Source: Candidatus Sumerlaeota bacterium
Lineage (GTDB): Bacteria > Sumerlaeota > Sumerlaeia > Sumerlaeales > Sumerlaeaceae
Direction of reading: 5' to 3'
DNA: 64,000 nucleotides
Assembly: GCA_017161655.1 (NCBI GenBank)
Contig: JADFCV010000002.1
Location: 344,822-408,821, forward strand
Shown here: positions 9,494 to 17,308 of the stretch, one piece after another
Position numbering within the stretch: position 1 is the stretch's first letter
How the letters are laid out: every line of letters starts with the position of its first letter
Notes under the pieces: generated by a model
What the model was told of the DNA's origin: nothing
The model's database searches: none
What the model saw: only the letters and a program-made list of their open reading frames with translations
Position numbers and translations under genes: made by a program

Positions 9494-9832
9494 TTAGCCT
9501 CGCATGGTTTGTGCTTCGTCGATTTCGATGGAACCAAAGGTGTTGAAAAGATTGATGATAATGGCGAGAGCAATGGCAGCTTCGCACGCCGCAAGGATGA
9601 TCACGAAAATCGCGAATACCTGGCCTTCAAGGGCTGCCGGCTGTGCTAAACCCGCGATAAGCTTCGGGTGCTCAGTGAAGCGCGAAAAGGCCACAAAATT
9701 TATGTTAGCCGCATTAAGGATAAGCTCAATTCCAATCAACACACCGACGGCGTTCTTGCGCGATACGACAGCCGCAATCCCCAAAGCGAACACAATCGCG
9801 CTCAGCAACAAGAAGTGATAAAGCGTCAACAT
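9494..9832 (-). CDS. nuoK: NADH-quinone oxidoreductase subunit K
   Basis: NuoK is a three-helix membrane subunit of complex I that forms part of the central proton path. The 112-residue product has the two conserved membrane glutamates, in GIELILNAANINFVAF (helix 2) and LAACEAAIALAIIINLF (helix 3). The C-terminus is about ten residues longer than usual. It sits between nuoJ (five bases upstream) and nuoL in the standard order. Confidence 0.97.
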   Translation of the reverse strand: MLTLYHFLLLSAIVFALGIAAVVSRKNAVGVLIGIELILNAANINFVAFSRFTEHPKLIAGLAQPAALEGQVFAIFVIILAACEAAIALAIIINLFNTFGSIEIDEAQTMRG

Positions 9833-9837
9833 GGGGC

Positions 9838-10341
9838 CTAGTCGCGCTCCTTCCTGCGTACCAGATAAGAGGCCCCAATCAAGGCTCCGAGCAGGGTTAG
9901 CGAAGAGAATTCAAAAGCAACCACGTATTTTTGTAAAAGCAAGACCCCAAGGGGCGCCGTCGTAGCAGGGAGTTGCTGGGCAGATTGTTCTGGCCAACTC
10001 GTTGAAACCAGAATTCCAAAGAGAACAGCCATGATCCCCCCAGCAATCGCTGAGCCGACCCAGTAGGGGCGTCGGCTCGACGTGATGAGCTCTTCCAGCG
10101 AACGATTCGTGAGTAGGATTCCGAAGAGCAACAGCACCAAGATGCCACCGACGTAAATGACGACCTGGGTGACAGCAAGAAAATCAGCATGAAGAAGCGC
10201 GTAAATGCCAGCGGTCATGAAGAGTGAAAAAAACAGGGCATAAGCAGCGTTGACGATACTTCTGGCAAAGACAGCAACTCCCGCGCTCGCAACGATGAGC
10301 GCAGCTAGAATCCAGAACGCAATAAGCCCGCCTTCCATCAC
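9838..10341 (-). CDS. nuoJ: NADH-quinone oxidoreductase subunit J
   Basis: NuoJ is a five-helix membrane subunit of complex I with a conserved third helix. The 167-residue protein shows the family pattern NAAYALFFSLFMTAGIYALL followed by VVIYVGGILVLLLFGILL. Translation could begin at the GTG at 10341 or at the adjoining ATG at 10338; an AAGGA element upstream fits either. It is the first gene of the nuoJKLMN run here. nuoA, B, C, E, F, G, H and I are not in this window. Confidence 0.95.
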   Translation of the reverse strand: MMEGGLIAFWILAALIVASAGVAVFARSIVNAAYALFFSLFMTAGIYALLHADFLAVTQVVIYVGGILVLLLFGILLTNRSLEELITSSRRPYWVGSAIAGGIMAVLFGILVSTSWPEQSAQQLPATTAPLGVLLLQKYVVAFEFSSLTLLGALIGASYLVRRKERD

Positions 10342-10411
10342 CTTTCTTTATCCTTGAGGCTCAATAGCCATGAGTCATGATAGTACTTAGCAGGCAAAAA
10401 CCGCTAGTATC

Positions 10412-10439
10412 CGTTGACTGGGAGAAAAAAGCGTCAACG
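10412..10439. repeat. Inverted repeat upstream of nuoJ
   Basis: CGTTGAC (10412-10418) and GTCAACG (10433-10439) form a perfect 7-base inverted repeat with a 14-base A/T-rich spacer. It lies in the 146-base gap upstream of nuoJ. There is no T-run after either arm, so it does not look like a terminator. On the minus strand the left arm includes TTGACG, which could serve as a -35 box with GATACT about 20 bases further. It may be an operator for the nuo operon. Confidence 0.3.
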
Positions 10440-10487
10440 AGAAATTAGACCACGAAGTCCGATTTCTTTTACCTCTGTCTGTCTCCG

Positions 10488-11834
10488 CTATTTTACGCGT
10501 CTTAATATGGTGTCAGCGAAGTTCTTCTGCGTGAGGAATGAGTCGAACACAGTAGCGAGCCGGGGGATACGATCAATTACCGCGAAAAACTTTGAGTGAT
10601 GTCCATAATAATTCTCCACAGTTCCGACGGCCACGGCGACTGCTTCCGAGAGCTCGAGTCTTTCAGCTCTTGCGAAAGCCTCGCCATAAATGGGAATCAA
10701 ACCGGCCCTGATGGTCAGAAGCGCAAAGGCGCGTCTTAGTCCATCGTGGCTCGCGGCCAAATCTTTCCGAAAAATACTCATGGCTAGGTAACGTTCGATG
10801 AGTTCTTGAGCTTCGCGCGGTAGCTCGTCGAGGCAACGTTGGAGAATCCGATAGGAAAAGGCAGGTTCTAATGGGGGGATTTCCAAACGTCCGATGCCCA
10901 GTGCGGCCGCGGTATAGTTCTTCAAAATTGTCCATGACGCAACGAGTGGCTTGCCTGTCTTCCACATCGAAGCTGCACATGCCAGCAGAAACCCCAGAAA
11001 AGTTCGCCGAGCAGTAGGGTTAGGGCGAGGTTTGCTAGCAATGCGCACCGGTTCACGGAAATCGGTTTGTCGAAGTGCTTGGACAAACTGCATGACTTCG
11101 TGGTGAGGAATCATTTGAGGCTTAAGAGGGTCGTCCCTCGTGGGCAGTTGGCTATCCATCCACAACCGAAAGAGCCCCAGCAAAACGTGCGCTGCCACAA
11201 GACGATGCGAAAGCGAAAGCTCTCTTTTCGCCAGGAGGTCTGAAATAGCCAACTCAAGGGTTTCGTAACTTTGCCACTCGAGAGTGTACGAGTTATCTAA
11301 TCCAACCGTTTCCCCGATGGTATCGCATCGGTACGCTTCTTGAAACCATTGCTGCAACTGCGGAAGTTGTTCCGACAGCGGTTTCCCCTTGTTCTGTCTC
11401 ACAGTCGGGCAAGTGAAAGAGAGACCAACGAAAAGACCGCGCGGTGTTCTGCGAAAAATGTAAGGGAAATCCCTGCAGACCTGCGGTTTTGCTGCCTCAC
11501 CCAGAGCAGCATGGATAGCGCACGTGTTATTTTTTGTAAGAAAAATGCATTCACCCGTTGGGCGACGCGAAATCGCCCTCTCGCCTGTTTCCGCATCGGG
11601 ATCGGAACAAAAAACATCAGCGATGTGTTCTCCCGGCAAAAGCTCCTGAATTCGACTCAAGTTGGCCTCGATCTCTCGAGCACGTTTCTCATCCACCGGG
11701 ATTCGTGGAAAAGTCCGACAGCACACTCCGCACGAATGACAGGTGAAGCGGGATTCAGGATAAGTGTGAATTATGGCCGTCGTTGCTTGCTTTTCAACCC
11801 AGGAGCTAGGATTGTCGTGGGAAGCCGACTCCAT
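10488..11834 (-). CDS. YkgJ/FliB-like cysteine-cluster protein
   Basis: A 448-residue protein whose N-terminal third carries the YkgJ-type cysteine pattern: C32-H-S-C35-G-V-C38-C39, then NTCAIH near residue 110 and QVCRDFPYIF soon after. These Cys are thought to hold an iron-sulfur or zinc centre. The same cluster occurs in FliB lysine N-methylases, which methylate flagellin, and the length here is close to FliB. The C-terminal 300 residues are helical without recognisable motifs. No flagellar genes are nearby, so a flagellin substrate is unsupported. The next gene upstream, a Zn-ribbon protein, is separated by two bases, suggesting one transcript. Confidence 0.75.
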   Translation of the reverse strand: MESASHDNPSSWVEKQATTAIIHTYPESRFTCHSCGVCCRTFPRIPVDEKRAREIEANLSRIQELLPGEHIADVFCSDPDAETGERAISRRPTGECIFLTKNNTCAIHAALGEAAKPQVCRDFPYIFRRTPRGLFVGLSFTCPTVRQNKGKPLSEQLPQLQQWFQEAYRCDTIGETVGLDNSYTLEWQSYETLELAISDLLAKRELSLSHRLVAAHVLLGLFRLWMDSQLPTRDDPLKPQMIPHHEVMQFVQALRQTDFREPVRIASKPRPNPTARRTFLGFLLACAASMWKTGKPLVASWTILKNYTAAALGIGRLEIPPLEPAFSYRILQRCLDELPREAQELIERYLAMSIFRKDLAASHDGLRRAFALLTIRAGLIPIYGEAFARAERLELSEAVAVAVGTVENYYGHHSKFFAVIDRIPRLATVFDSFLTQKNFADTILRRVK

Positions 11835-11836
11835 TG

Positions 11837-12076
11837 CTAAACTTCGTGGGGGAGTGGCTTAGTTTCTGTGGCTGGTTGCTCGCTTCTTTCAAAAGCGAGT
11901 GGGCTATATATTTCGGTATAGCCGCAAAGCGTACAGGTCAAAAGAACGAACTCTTCAGAGCCGAAGGAAAGTAAGGGCGGGAATTTGCCGGGGAGCCTGA
12001 TCGTTCGAGTGACGGCGGTTTTCCCCCGGCACTTCGCACAACAAAACGTGCTCACCAATTTTTCCTCGAAAGTCAT
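11837..12076 (-). CDS. Small Zn-ribbon protein
   Basis: A 79-residue protein with two Cys pairs: C-C-A-K-C at residues 12-16 and C-T-L-C-G-Y-T-E at 48-55. Their spacing matches predicted nucleic-acid-binding Zn-ribbon proteins whose second knuckle is followed by a GYTE-like segment. It is first in a two-gene unit with the YkgJ-like gene, two bases apart. Its role is not known; a redox or nucleic-acid-related function is only a guess. The last 15 residues are polar. Confidence 0.7.
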   Translation of the reverse strand: MTFEEKLVSTFCCAKCRGKTAVTRTIRLPGKFPPLLSFGSEEFVLLTCTLCGYTEIYSPLAFERSEQPATETKPLPHEV

Positions 12077-12186
12077 CGCCGCCTTGCCCTCAGTTCATTT
12101 CAAGGTTACTCATAGTGACCGTTCTTTCATAATCAATCAAAGAATATGGTTGCACCCGCAGTGCCCGTGTTGAACGATCCCCAACC

Positions 12187-12744
12187 ATGAAACAGTGGAA
12201 GCTTGTTCCGTCACTACGTTTATTGCGCGGGCGTTTCGTTGTTCTTTTGGCAGCGAGCTTGATCCTTGCGGGCTGCAAGGATCAAGATTTTGTGTTCAAG
12301 CCAGATTTCTCAGTTAACTTATTCTTCCCTGGCCCGAAGTGGCCCAATACGAAGAAAATGACCAAAGTAGAAAAAGAGATCTACCAGCGTTATGGGCGAC
12401 CGGCTGCTTTTCGGGTGCTCTGGCCACCTAAAGGCGACATCAAGCTCCGCTCCGACCTTGAGGATGCATTTGCAAAGCAACCTAAGGTCATGCCCGCCTA
12501 TTCGTGGGTCTATCCAACTGTGGGAAAAGAGATCATTATTCAAGGTCAGGCCTATGAAGAGCGCCCTCTCACTGACGAAGTGAGACTCATCCTCAAATAT
12601 GGCGATCCTGAGGACGTGAAAGACCTCTCGAGCGGGGTCATTCAGTGGACCTACTTCAGTGCTGGCAAAATGTTGAAATTGCGCAATGGCCGCGTGGTTG
12701 AAGAAAAAGAATTCCCCGCGATGGGGCGCTTCTTAAAGAACTGA
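12187..12744 (+). CDS. Lipoprotein of unknown function
   Basis: A 185-residue protein with a signal peptide ending in the lipobox LILAGC, Cys30 being the predicted lipidated residue, so it should be anchored in the inner or outer membrane. The mature part contains VEKEIYQRYGRPAAFRVLW and later EVRLILKYGDPEDVKD, two similar Y-G-(R/D)-P stretches of a kind seen in small lipoproteins that track a reading or assembly state. No named family is recognised. It is monocistronic: the neighbouring Zn-ribbon gene is divergent and the hydrolase gene downstream is convergent. Confidence 0.75.
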   Translation: MKQWKLVPSLRLLRGRFVVLLAASLILAGCKDQDFVFKPDFSVNLFFPGPKWPNTKKMTKVEKEIYQRYGRPAAFRVLWPPKGDIKLRSDLEDAFAKQPKVMPAYSWVYPTVGKEIIIQGQAYEERPLTDEVRLILKYGDPEDVKDLSSGVIQWTYFSAGKMLKLRNGRVVEEKEFPAMGRFLKN

Positions 12745-12821
12745 CCAAGGCCGTTCGCAGGGATTCGTGGGGTGAATAGTTTCCCGGCGGAGCGCATGAT
12801 CGGCTCCCCCGAAGTCTTATG

Positions 12822-13730
12822 TTACTCGTCAGCTATTGAGTTTTCTAGTATGCCGATCTTCTCAATTTCGATTCGCACAACGTCACCTGGCTGCAAAAAC
12901 ACCGGAGGTTGGCGCCAAACTCCCACACCTGAGGGCGTTCCTGTTGAGATAATGTCGCCAGGCTCAAGGGTTATGCCCTGGGAAATAAACTCGATAAGAT
13001 AGGGCACCGAGAAAATCATTCGGCTCGTGTGGCTATCCTGCATGACAGCGCCATTGACTGTTGTTCGCAGCGCGAGCTGCTGCGGATCAGGAATTTCGTC
13101 GGTCGTTACGACACAAGGCCCCGTGGGAGCGAATCCGTCCATGCTCTTAGCTCGCAGCCACTGTCCGTCCGCTTTTTGGATGTCCCGCGCGCTGACATCG
13201 TTGACGATGGTGTAGCCCAGAACGTGCTCGAGCGCTTGCTCCGCAGGGATCTTTCGGCCGCCCCTGCCGATGATCACGCCGAGTTCGCCCTCGAAATCGA
13301 GTTTGGTAGTCACACGCGGACGGCGAACGACATCTTTGTGCCCGCATATGGCGTTGGCAAATTTCGCAAAAATGACAGGACTCTTTGGTGGCTCGAGATT
13401 TTGTTCCTCGCAGTGATCACGGTAATTGAGTCCGACGCAGATAAACTTTCTCGGTGATGGAACGGGCGGCAAGAGCCGGACCGAGTCGAACTTGTAGTGC
13501 GGGCACCCCAACAAAAGGCCGCGCGAAACAGCTTCTTGAATGTCGGAGGCAAGCGTGGAGACGCTATGGGGGCTTCCTGCTGCCAGCGGAATCAAATCCG
13601 CTTGTGTCACAAAGCTTGGCTCGTCCAGCGGTAGAGCACGGTAAAGGTCTGCCAGGCTAACCAGTTTGCCCGAATCTTCCACTCCAAGCTGCGGAATCCC
13701 ATCGTTGGTCATAAATCGGTAAAGCTTCAT
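12822..13730 (-). CDS. Fumarylacetoacetate hydrolase (FAH) family protein
   Basis: A 302-residue enzyme of the FAH superfamily, which cleaves C-C bonds, hydrates or decarboxylates 2-oxo-acids with a divalent metal. The metal and core motifs are present: LDFEGELGVIIG (E-x-E), GYTIVNDVSARD, KSMDGFAPTGP and DIISTGTPSGVG near the C-terminus. The N-terminal 60 residues form the usual small domain. It lies 18 bases downstream of larC on the same strand, so it may be the last gene of the riboswitch-led operon. The exact substrate cannot be told from sequence; 2-keto-pentenoate hydratase/5-oxopent-3-ene-1,2,5-tricarboxylate decarboxylase-like activity is common in this subgroup. Confidence 0.9.
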   Translation of the reverse strand: MKLYRFMTNDGIPQLGVEDSGKLVSLADLYRALPLDEPSFVTQADLIPLAAGSPHSVSTLASDIQEAVSRGLLLGCPHYKFDSVRLLPPVPSPRKFICVGLNYRDHCEEQNLEPPKSPVIFAKFANAICGHKDVVRRPRVTTKLDFEGELGVIIGRGGRKIPAEQALEHVLGYTIVNDVSARDIQKADGQWLRAKSMDGFAPTGPCVVTTDEIPDPQQLALRTTVNGAVMQDSHTSRMIFSVPYLIEFISQGITLEPGDIISTGTPSGVGVWRQPPVFLQPGDVVRIEIEKIGILENSIADE

Positions 13731-13748
13731 CTTGAGACATATCCTTTC

Positions 13749-14960
13749 CTATTCAGTTGCTGGAACGCCTCTCTCCCATCGCTCTTCAAGCCAACGCATA
13801 GCAGATCGGTTTGCTTCTGCAAAGACTTCAGAGAGAGGCATGTTCTTCTCCACGGCGATGCGCCGACAATCGTCATATTCAGGAGCCACCTTCAGCACTT
13901 CATCTCCCCAATAGCCAACTTTCACGCGCAACGCCCCGACCGACGTCGAGATTTCGTGGATTTCTCTCCTCAGGCAATAGCGGTCGCATGGAATAACTTT
14001 CACTCCAAAGGTGGTCGATTCTCGCAAGAGCACTTCGATAACAGGATTGGCTAGTTCTGGCGAAGCGAGGCACTGCACGCTCACGCCTGGACGGTTCTTC
14101 TTCATCTGAATTGGGACAAAGGCAACGTCCAGCACTCCAGTCGCAAACAATCTCTCCTGTAAGTAGCCGAAATGCTCTCCGGCCATGTCGTCTATTTCCG
14201 TCTGGATGATAACGAGAGCATCTCGTTCGAGAGGCAGGTTCTCACTCGTCTCACCGATAAAAACGCGAAGGCAGTTGCTGAAACCTTGCTCATCGCGGCT
14301 TCCAGCGCCATAGCCGATCTGCTGGACCTTTATGTGCCAGGGGGGAGAGAAGTCCGAAACAAGCGTCCGGAGAATCGCTGCGCCCGTCGGAGTCGTCAGC
14401 TCTCCTCGCCGTCCTCCGTCCGTGATGGGAATCCCTCGGAGCAGCAACGCTGTCGCGGGAGCCGGCACAGGAAGTTCGCCGTGAGCCGCTCTTACGGTAC
14501 CACTTCCCACCACAACTTCTGAGACACTGAAGCGTCCGATGCCGAGGTACTCGCAACACCACATGGCTCCAACAATATCAAGGATGGCATCGACCGCTCC
14601 TACCTCGTGGAAATGAATGCGTTCCACCGGAACATTGTGGACCGCAGCCTCAGCCTCGGCAAGTACGCGAAAGCAGGTTATCGAACGCTCCTTCACGACT
14701 GCTGGCAAATCTGAATTGCTTATCAGGGAGTGGATTTCTGAGAAGCCGCGATGATGATGTTGCTCTTCAATTTCCACCACTGCTTGCGTGGCAGCAATGC
14801 CGCCACGCTGAACTCTTTTGGCCGAAATTGTATACCCATCCACTGGCAATTGCGCCAGTGCTTTTCCGACCTCCTCAAGAGGAACACCGAGATCGAGAAA
14901 AGCACCCAACACCATGTCGCCGCTAATCCCACTAAAGCAGTCGAAATGAGCAATTTTCAC
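13749..14960 (-). CDS. larC: Nickel-pincer cofactor nickel insertase LarC
   Basis: LarC uses CTP to insert nickel into the pyridinium-thioamide precursor of the NPN cofactor used by lactate racemase and relatives. The 403-residue product starts with the signature MKIAHFDCFSGISGDM and contains FHEVGAVDAILDIVGA, LTTPTGAAILRTL, TEIDDMAGEHFGYLQERL and PIQMKKNRPG. It is one uninterrupted frame, unlike the lactobacillar gene that needs a programmed frameshift. Its ATG overlaps the larB stop by four bases. The NPN enzymes LarE and LarA are not in the window. Confidence 0.95.
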   Translation of the reverse strand: MKIAHFDCFSGISGDMVLGAFLDLGVPLEEVGKALAQLPVDGYTISAKRVQRGGIAATQAVVEIEEQHHHRGFSEIHSLISNSDLPAVVKERSITCFRVLAEAEAAVHNVPVERIHFHEVGAVDAILDIVGAMWCCEYLGIGRFSVSEVVVGSGTVRAAHGELPVPAPATALLLRGIPITDGGRRGELTTPTGAAILRTLVSDFSPPWHIKVQQIGYGAGSRDEQGFSNCLRVFIGETSENLPLERDALVIIQTEIDDMAGEHFGYLQERLFATGVLDVAFVPIQMKKNRPGVSVQCLASPELANPVIEVLLRESTTFGVKVIPCDRYCLRREIHEISTSVGALRVKVGYWGDEVLKVAPEYDDCRRIAVEKNMPLSEVFAEANRSAMRWLEERWERGVPATE

Positions 14961-15745
14961 GCGCTTCTCCTTTTTGTGCGGGGATGGGCGGGCTGATTTA
15001 TAAGATGCGCGAGCAGGGCTGCACCAAAACCGTTGTCAATGTTCACCACAGCAATCCCGCCACTACAGGAATTCAGCATGCCCAGCAACGCAGCCACGCC
15101 GCCAAAACTCGCCCCGTACCCTACACTTGTGGGAACAGCGATGACTGGAACAGCCACGAGTCCGGCAACGACACTAGGCAGAGCACCCTCCATTCCTGCC
15201 ACAACAACAATGGCGCGTGCTTTCAACAGCGTCTCGGTAGCGGCATTAAGTAGACGGTGGAGTCCTGCGACTCCCACATCGTAAATGCGCTCCACACGGT
15301 TTCCCAAAATCTCGGCACAAATTGCCGCTTCTTCAGCTACTGGCAGATCCGATGTCCCAGCCGCCAGAACTGCGATGAGTCCTTCTTTGCGTCGCACTCG
15401 CTGCCGGCTAGCCAGAACCTGGGCTTCAGGATAATAGGTCAGCCCCTCATGATGCTCCAGCACATACCGGGCTTTTTCTGGAGCGATGCGAGTACAGAGA
15501 ATCGTTTGCCCTGCTCCGTCCATTCGCTTCACTGCTGCAAGAAGTTGTTCCGGTGTTTTGTTTGCACCGTAGATCGCTTCCGGAACCCCGCGCCGGTGCT
15601 GTCGATGCAGGTCCAGCTTGGTATGCATCAGCTCCGCGTAGCCGCTCACGAAGTTTGCGTCGAGCTCCTGCCGAGCTTGCTCTGGTCGCAGCTCACCTTG
15701 TGCTACTTTTCTCAGGAGTTTGAGGATTGGATCGTCCCTTTTCAT
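14957..15745 (-). CDS. larB: Nickel-pincer cofactor biosynthesis carboxylase LarB
   Basis: LarB carboxylates and hydrolyses nicotinic acid adenine dinucleotide, the first step of NPN cofactor synthesis. The chosen start at 15745 (MKRDDPILKLLRKVAQG) gives 262 residues, close to the family length. An upstream in-frame extension reaches into the pseudopilin gene and is rejected. The C-terminal AIR-carboxylase-like domain shows LAAGTSDLPVAEEA, VVAGMEGALPSVVAGL, PTSVGYGASFGG and LNSCSGGIAVVNIDNGFGA, the last with the Cys expected of the active site. It overlaps larC and follows the pseudopilin stop by 52 bases. Confidence 0.94.
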   Translation of the reverse strand: MKRDDPILKLLRKVAQGELRPEQARQELDANFVSGYAELMHTKLDLHRQHRRGVPEAIYGANKTPEQLLAAVKRMDGAGQTILCTRIAPEKARYVLEHHEGLTYYPEAQVLASRQRVRRKEGLIAVLAAGTSDLPVAEEAAICAEILGNRVERIYDVGVAGLHRLLNAATETLLKARAIVVVAGMEGALPSVVAGLVAVPVIAVPTSVGYGASFGGVAALLGMLNSCSGGIAVVNIDNGFGAALLAHLINQPAHPRTKRRSA

Positions 15746-15797
15746 TATGCCAATGCTTCTGTCGCAGCGAACGCCGGGTGTGCAAGTTTTTGTCGGC

Positions 15798-16454
15798 CTA
15801 CGGAGAAGAAATCCCAAATGCTCTGCGGAAATCCTCTCGCCCGTTCCTTAGTTCGACCCGTCCGTTCGACATGAGAGCATTTTCTCGATCGTGATCTTCT
15901 CCGTGAGGATAGCGAACATCTTTGGCCGAAGGGTTGAAGCTGTACTCCACAGGGACCCATAGGCATCGCGCGTACCAAATATCGTGTGAATCTCGATCTA
16001 CGTTGTTTGGCGCACCAATCGGCCCTCCCGTGTCGAGGGCAGAGTTGTTGTAAGCATACCGAAACCGCTGGAGGCGATCGCCTTGGAACTGCTCTCTGTA
16101 GCTTGGGCAAAACAGGTAGCTCTCGCTCGACAGATACCCGAGACGCACCAACACACGAGGGACACCGTCCCAGCTTCCATTAGCGGCGGGGCCGTCGCCA
16201 GGAGTCGTTTGTCCCATGCTCTCTTGTGGTCCGGCCGTGCCGTCCGCCAAGGGATACCGGTTGTGGTCTAATCTGTAGGCATAAAGAGCATAAGCAATGG
16301 CCTTTAGATTTGCTGCACACCGGGCCTGATTCGCGCGTTCCTTTGCGTGCTGGAGGTTCACAACCGCCAGCGCACTCAGGATCGAAATGATAGCGACGAC
16401 GACGAGCAGTTCTATGAGTGTGAAGGCCGTAGGGACTGGACGTTTTCTTCTCAC
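15798..16454 (-). CDS. Type II secretion/type IV pilus-type pseudopilin
   Basis: A 218-residue secreted protein with a prepilin leader: a short basic N-terminus, then PTA followed by FTLIELLVVVAIISILSA, the methylated-Phe and Glu5 signature processed by prepilin peptidase. The residue before Phe is Ala rather than the usual Gly. The globular part resembles GspG/H-like pseudopilins (ANLKAIAYALYAYRLDHNRYP). The GTG start at 16454 makes a four-base GTGA overlap with the upstream DWSLYE gene, which is why it is preferred to the TTG at 16469. Translation is thus probably coupled to a riboswitch-controlled gene. No other secretion component is nearby. Confidence 0.85.
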   Translation of the reverse strand: MRRKRPVPTAFTLIELLVVVAIISILSALAVVNLQHAKERANQARCAANLKAIAYALYAYRLDHNRYPLADGTAGPQESMGQTTPGDGPAANGSWDGVPRVLVRLGYLSSESYLFCPSYREQFQGDRLQRFRYAYNNSALDTGGPIGAPNNVDRDSHDIWYARCLWVPVEYSFNPSAKDVRYPHGEDHDRENALMSNGRVELRNGREDFRRAFGISSP

Positions 16455-17260
16455 TCGTATAGCGACCAATCTTCTTTACGGACCGTTGCCAGCGGCGTGG
16501 AATGAATCGCAGCTACGGCATCAAGATCAAAGCCGGCTGTGGGGGGCGCATTCATGGCATTGCCCGGATCATTCACAACATTTCCCCGGCCATCAACAGT
16601 AGGAGCGATTTCTGTCGTTCCTGTGTCCGTAATCTTGACGTACCTTGCGTATGCAAGGCCAACGTCGTGCAGATCAAACGAGTCGCCGCCGCTGACGTTT
16701 GGGTCAAAGGGTGAGATTCCGTTATCCGGCGAGCTAAAAACCGGCGTTACTCCAGCTACCCCACGATACCGCCACTTTTCGTAAAGTCCCGCAGTTGTTC
16801 CTGGGTCATCGAATTCAAATGGAAACGTGACCCAGGTTACACTGTCAGTGCTCACGGATACTGTGGCTGTCTCGCAGAAAACGAAGTCCGGATACCCGAT
16901 AGGTTGAAACGGGTTTTCAAACACCGTGAAATCGGGGCCGGGTCCGTCAACGATCGCATGACTTGAAAACTCAAGAACAATGGCGCCACCGACACCTAAC
17001 GAGAGAAGCTCGTGCTCGTTTGCGTTAGGCAGTTCAGGACTCGCGTTGCCGTGAGGCGGACCCAGCACATTCTGGGGCAAATAGGCTTGGCCAAAGCCGG
17101 CGCCAACACCGGGCGTGAACGCCGAGACACCATCTGGGAAGCATTGCGCCATGGAAAACGTGTTCACCCACAGCAGGGCTAAGCACCACAGGATTCGAAG
17201 GTTGCCTAACCATGTAAGGGCAGAGCGAACTTCTGGTTGGGGGTGCGATTGGTGAGTCAT
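16451..17260 (-). CDS. Secreted beta-rich surface protein with DWSLYE tail, cobalamin-riboswitch controlled
   Basis: A 269-residue protein with a signal peptide (hydrophobic stretch ILWCLALLWVNTFSMA, residues 29-44). The body is beta-rich and acidic, with GVGGAIVLEFSS, VDGPGPDFTVFENPF, TATVSVSTDSVTWVTFPF, GGDSFDLHDVGLAYARYVKI and GFDLDAVAAIHS, a jelly-roll-like conserved pattern. It ends in DWSLYE. GGAGG lies seven bases before the ATG, and a cobalamin riboswitch covers the leader, so expression should fall when B12 is abundant. I recall similar surface proteins in Bacteroidota B12-uptake loci, so corrinoid capture is a reasonable but unproven role. It is the first gene of a run with a pseudopilin, larB, larC and an FAH gene. 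Confidence 0.85.
   Translation of the reverse strand: MTHQSHPQPEVRSALTWLGNLRILWCLALLWVNTFSMAQCFPDGVSAFTPGVGAGFGQAYLPQNVLGPPHGNASPELPNANEHELLSLGVGGAIVLEFSSHAIVDGPGPDFTVFENPFQPIGYPDFVFCETATVSVSTDSVTWVTFPFEFDDPGTTAGLYEKWRYRGVAGVTPVFSSPDNGISPFDPNVSGGDSFDLHDVGLAYARYVKITDTGTTEIAPTVDGRGNVVNDPGNAMNAPPTAGFDLDAVAAIHSTPLATVRKEDWSLYE
16454..16471 (-). other. C-terminal DWSLYE tag of the riboswitch-controlled protein
   Basis: The last six codons encode Asp-Trp-Ser-Leu-Tyr-Glu directly before the stop. The same six residues end the Kelch-like protein at 35416-36534, which is otherwise unrelated. Different codons are used (TCG CTA here, AGC CTG there), so the identity is at protein level and not a recent DNA copy. 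Confidence 0.8.
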
Positions 17261-17267
17261 GCCATGT

Positions 17268-17305
17268 CCTCCACTTCTCTTTCATCGAAGAAGTATCGAC
17301 GGAGG
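17268..17305 (-). promoter_or_regulatory. Ribosome-site-sequestering hairpin downstream of the riboswitch
   Basis: On the minus strand CCTCC (17301-17305) and ACTTC (17290-17294) can pair with GAAGT (17273-17277) and GGAGG (17268-17272); a six-base bulge separates the two stems on one side. GGAGG is the ribosome-binding site of the gene starting at 17260. The hairpin starts four bases after P1 of the riboswitch ends, so control of translation initiation is likely. No T-run follows, so a terminator mechanism is not supported. Confidence 0.6.
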
Positions 17306-17308
17306 TGT

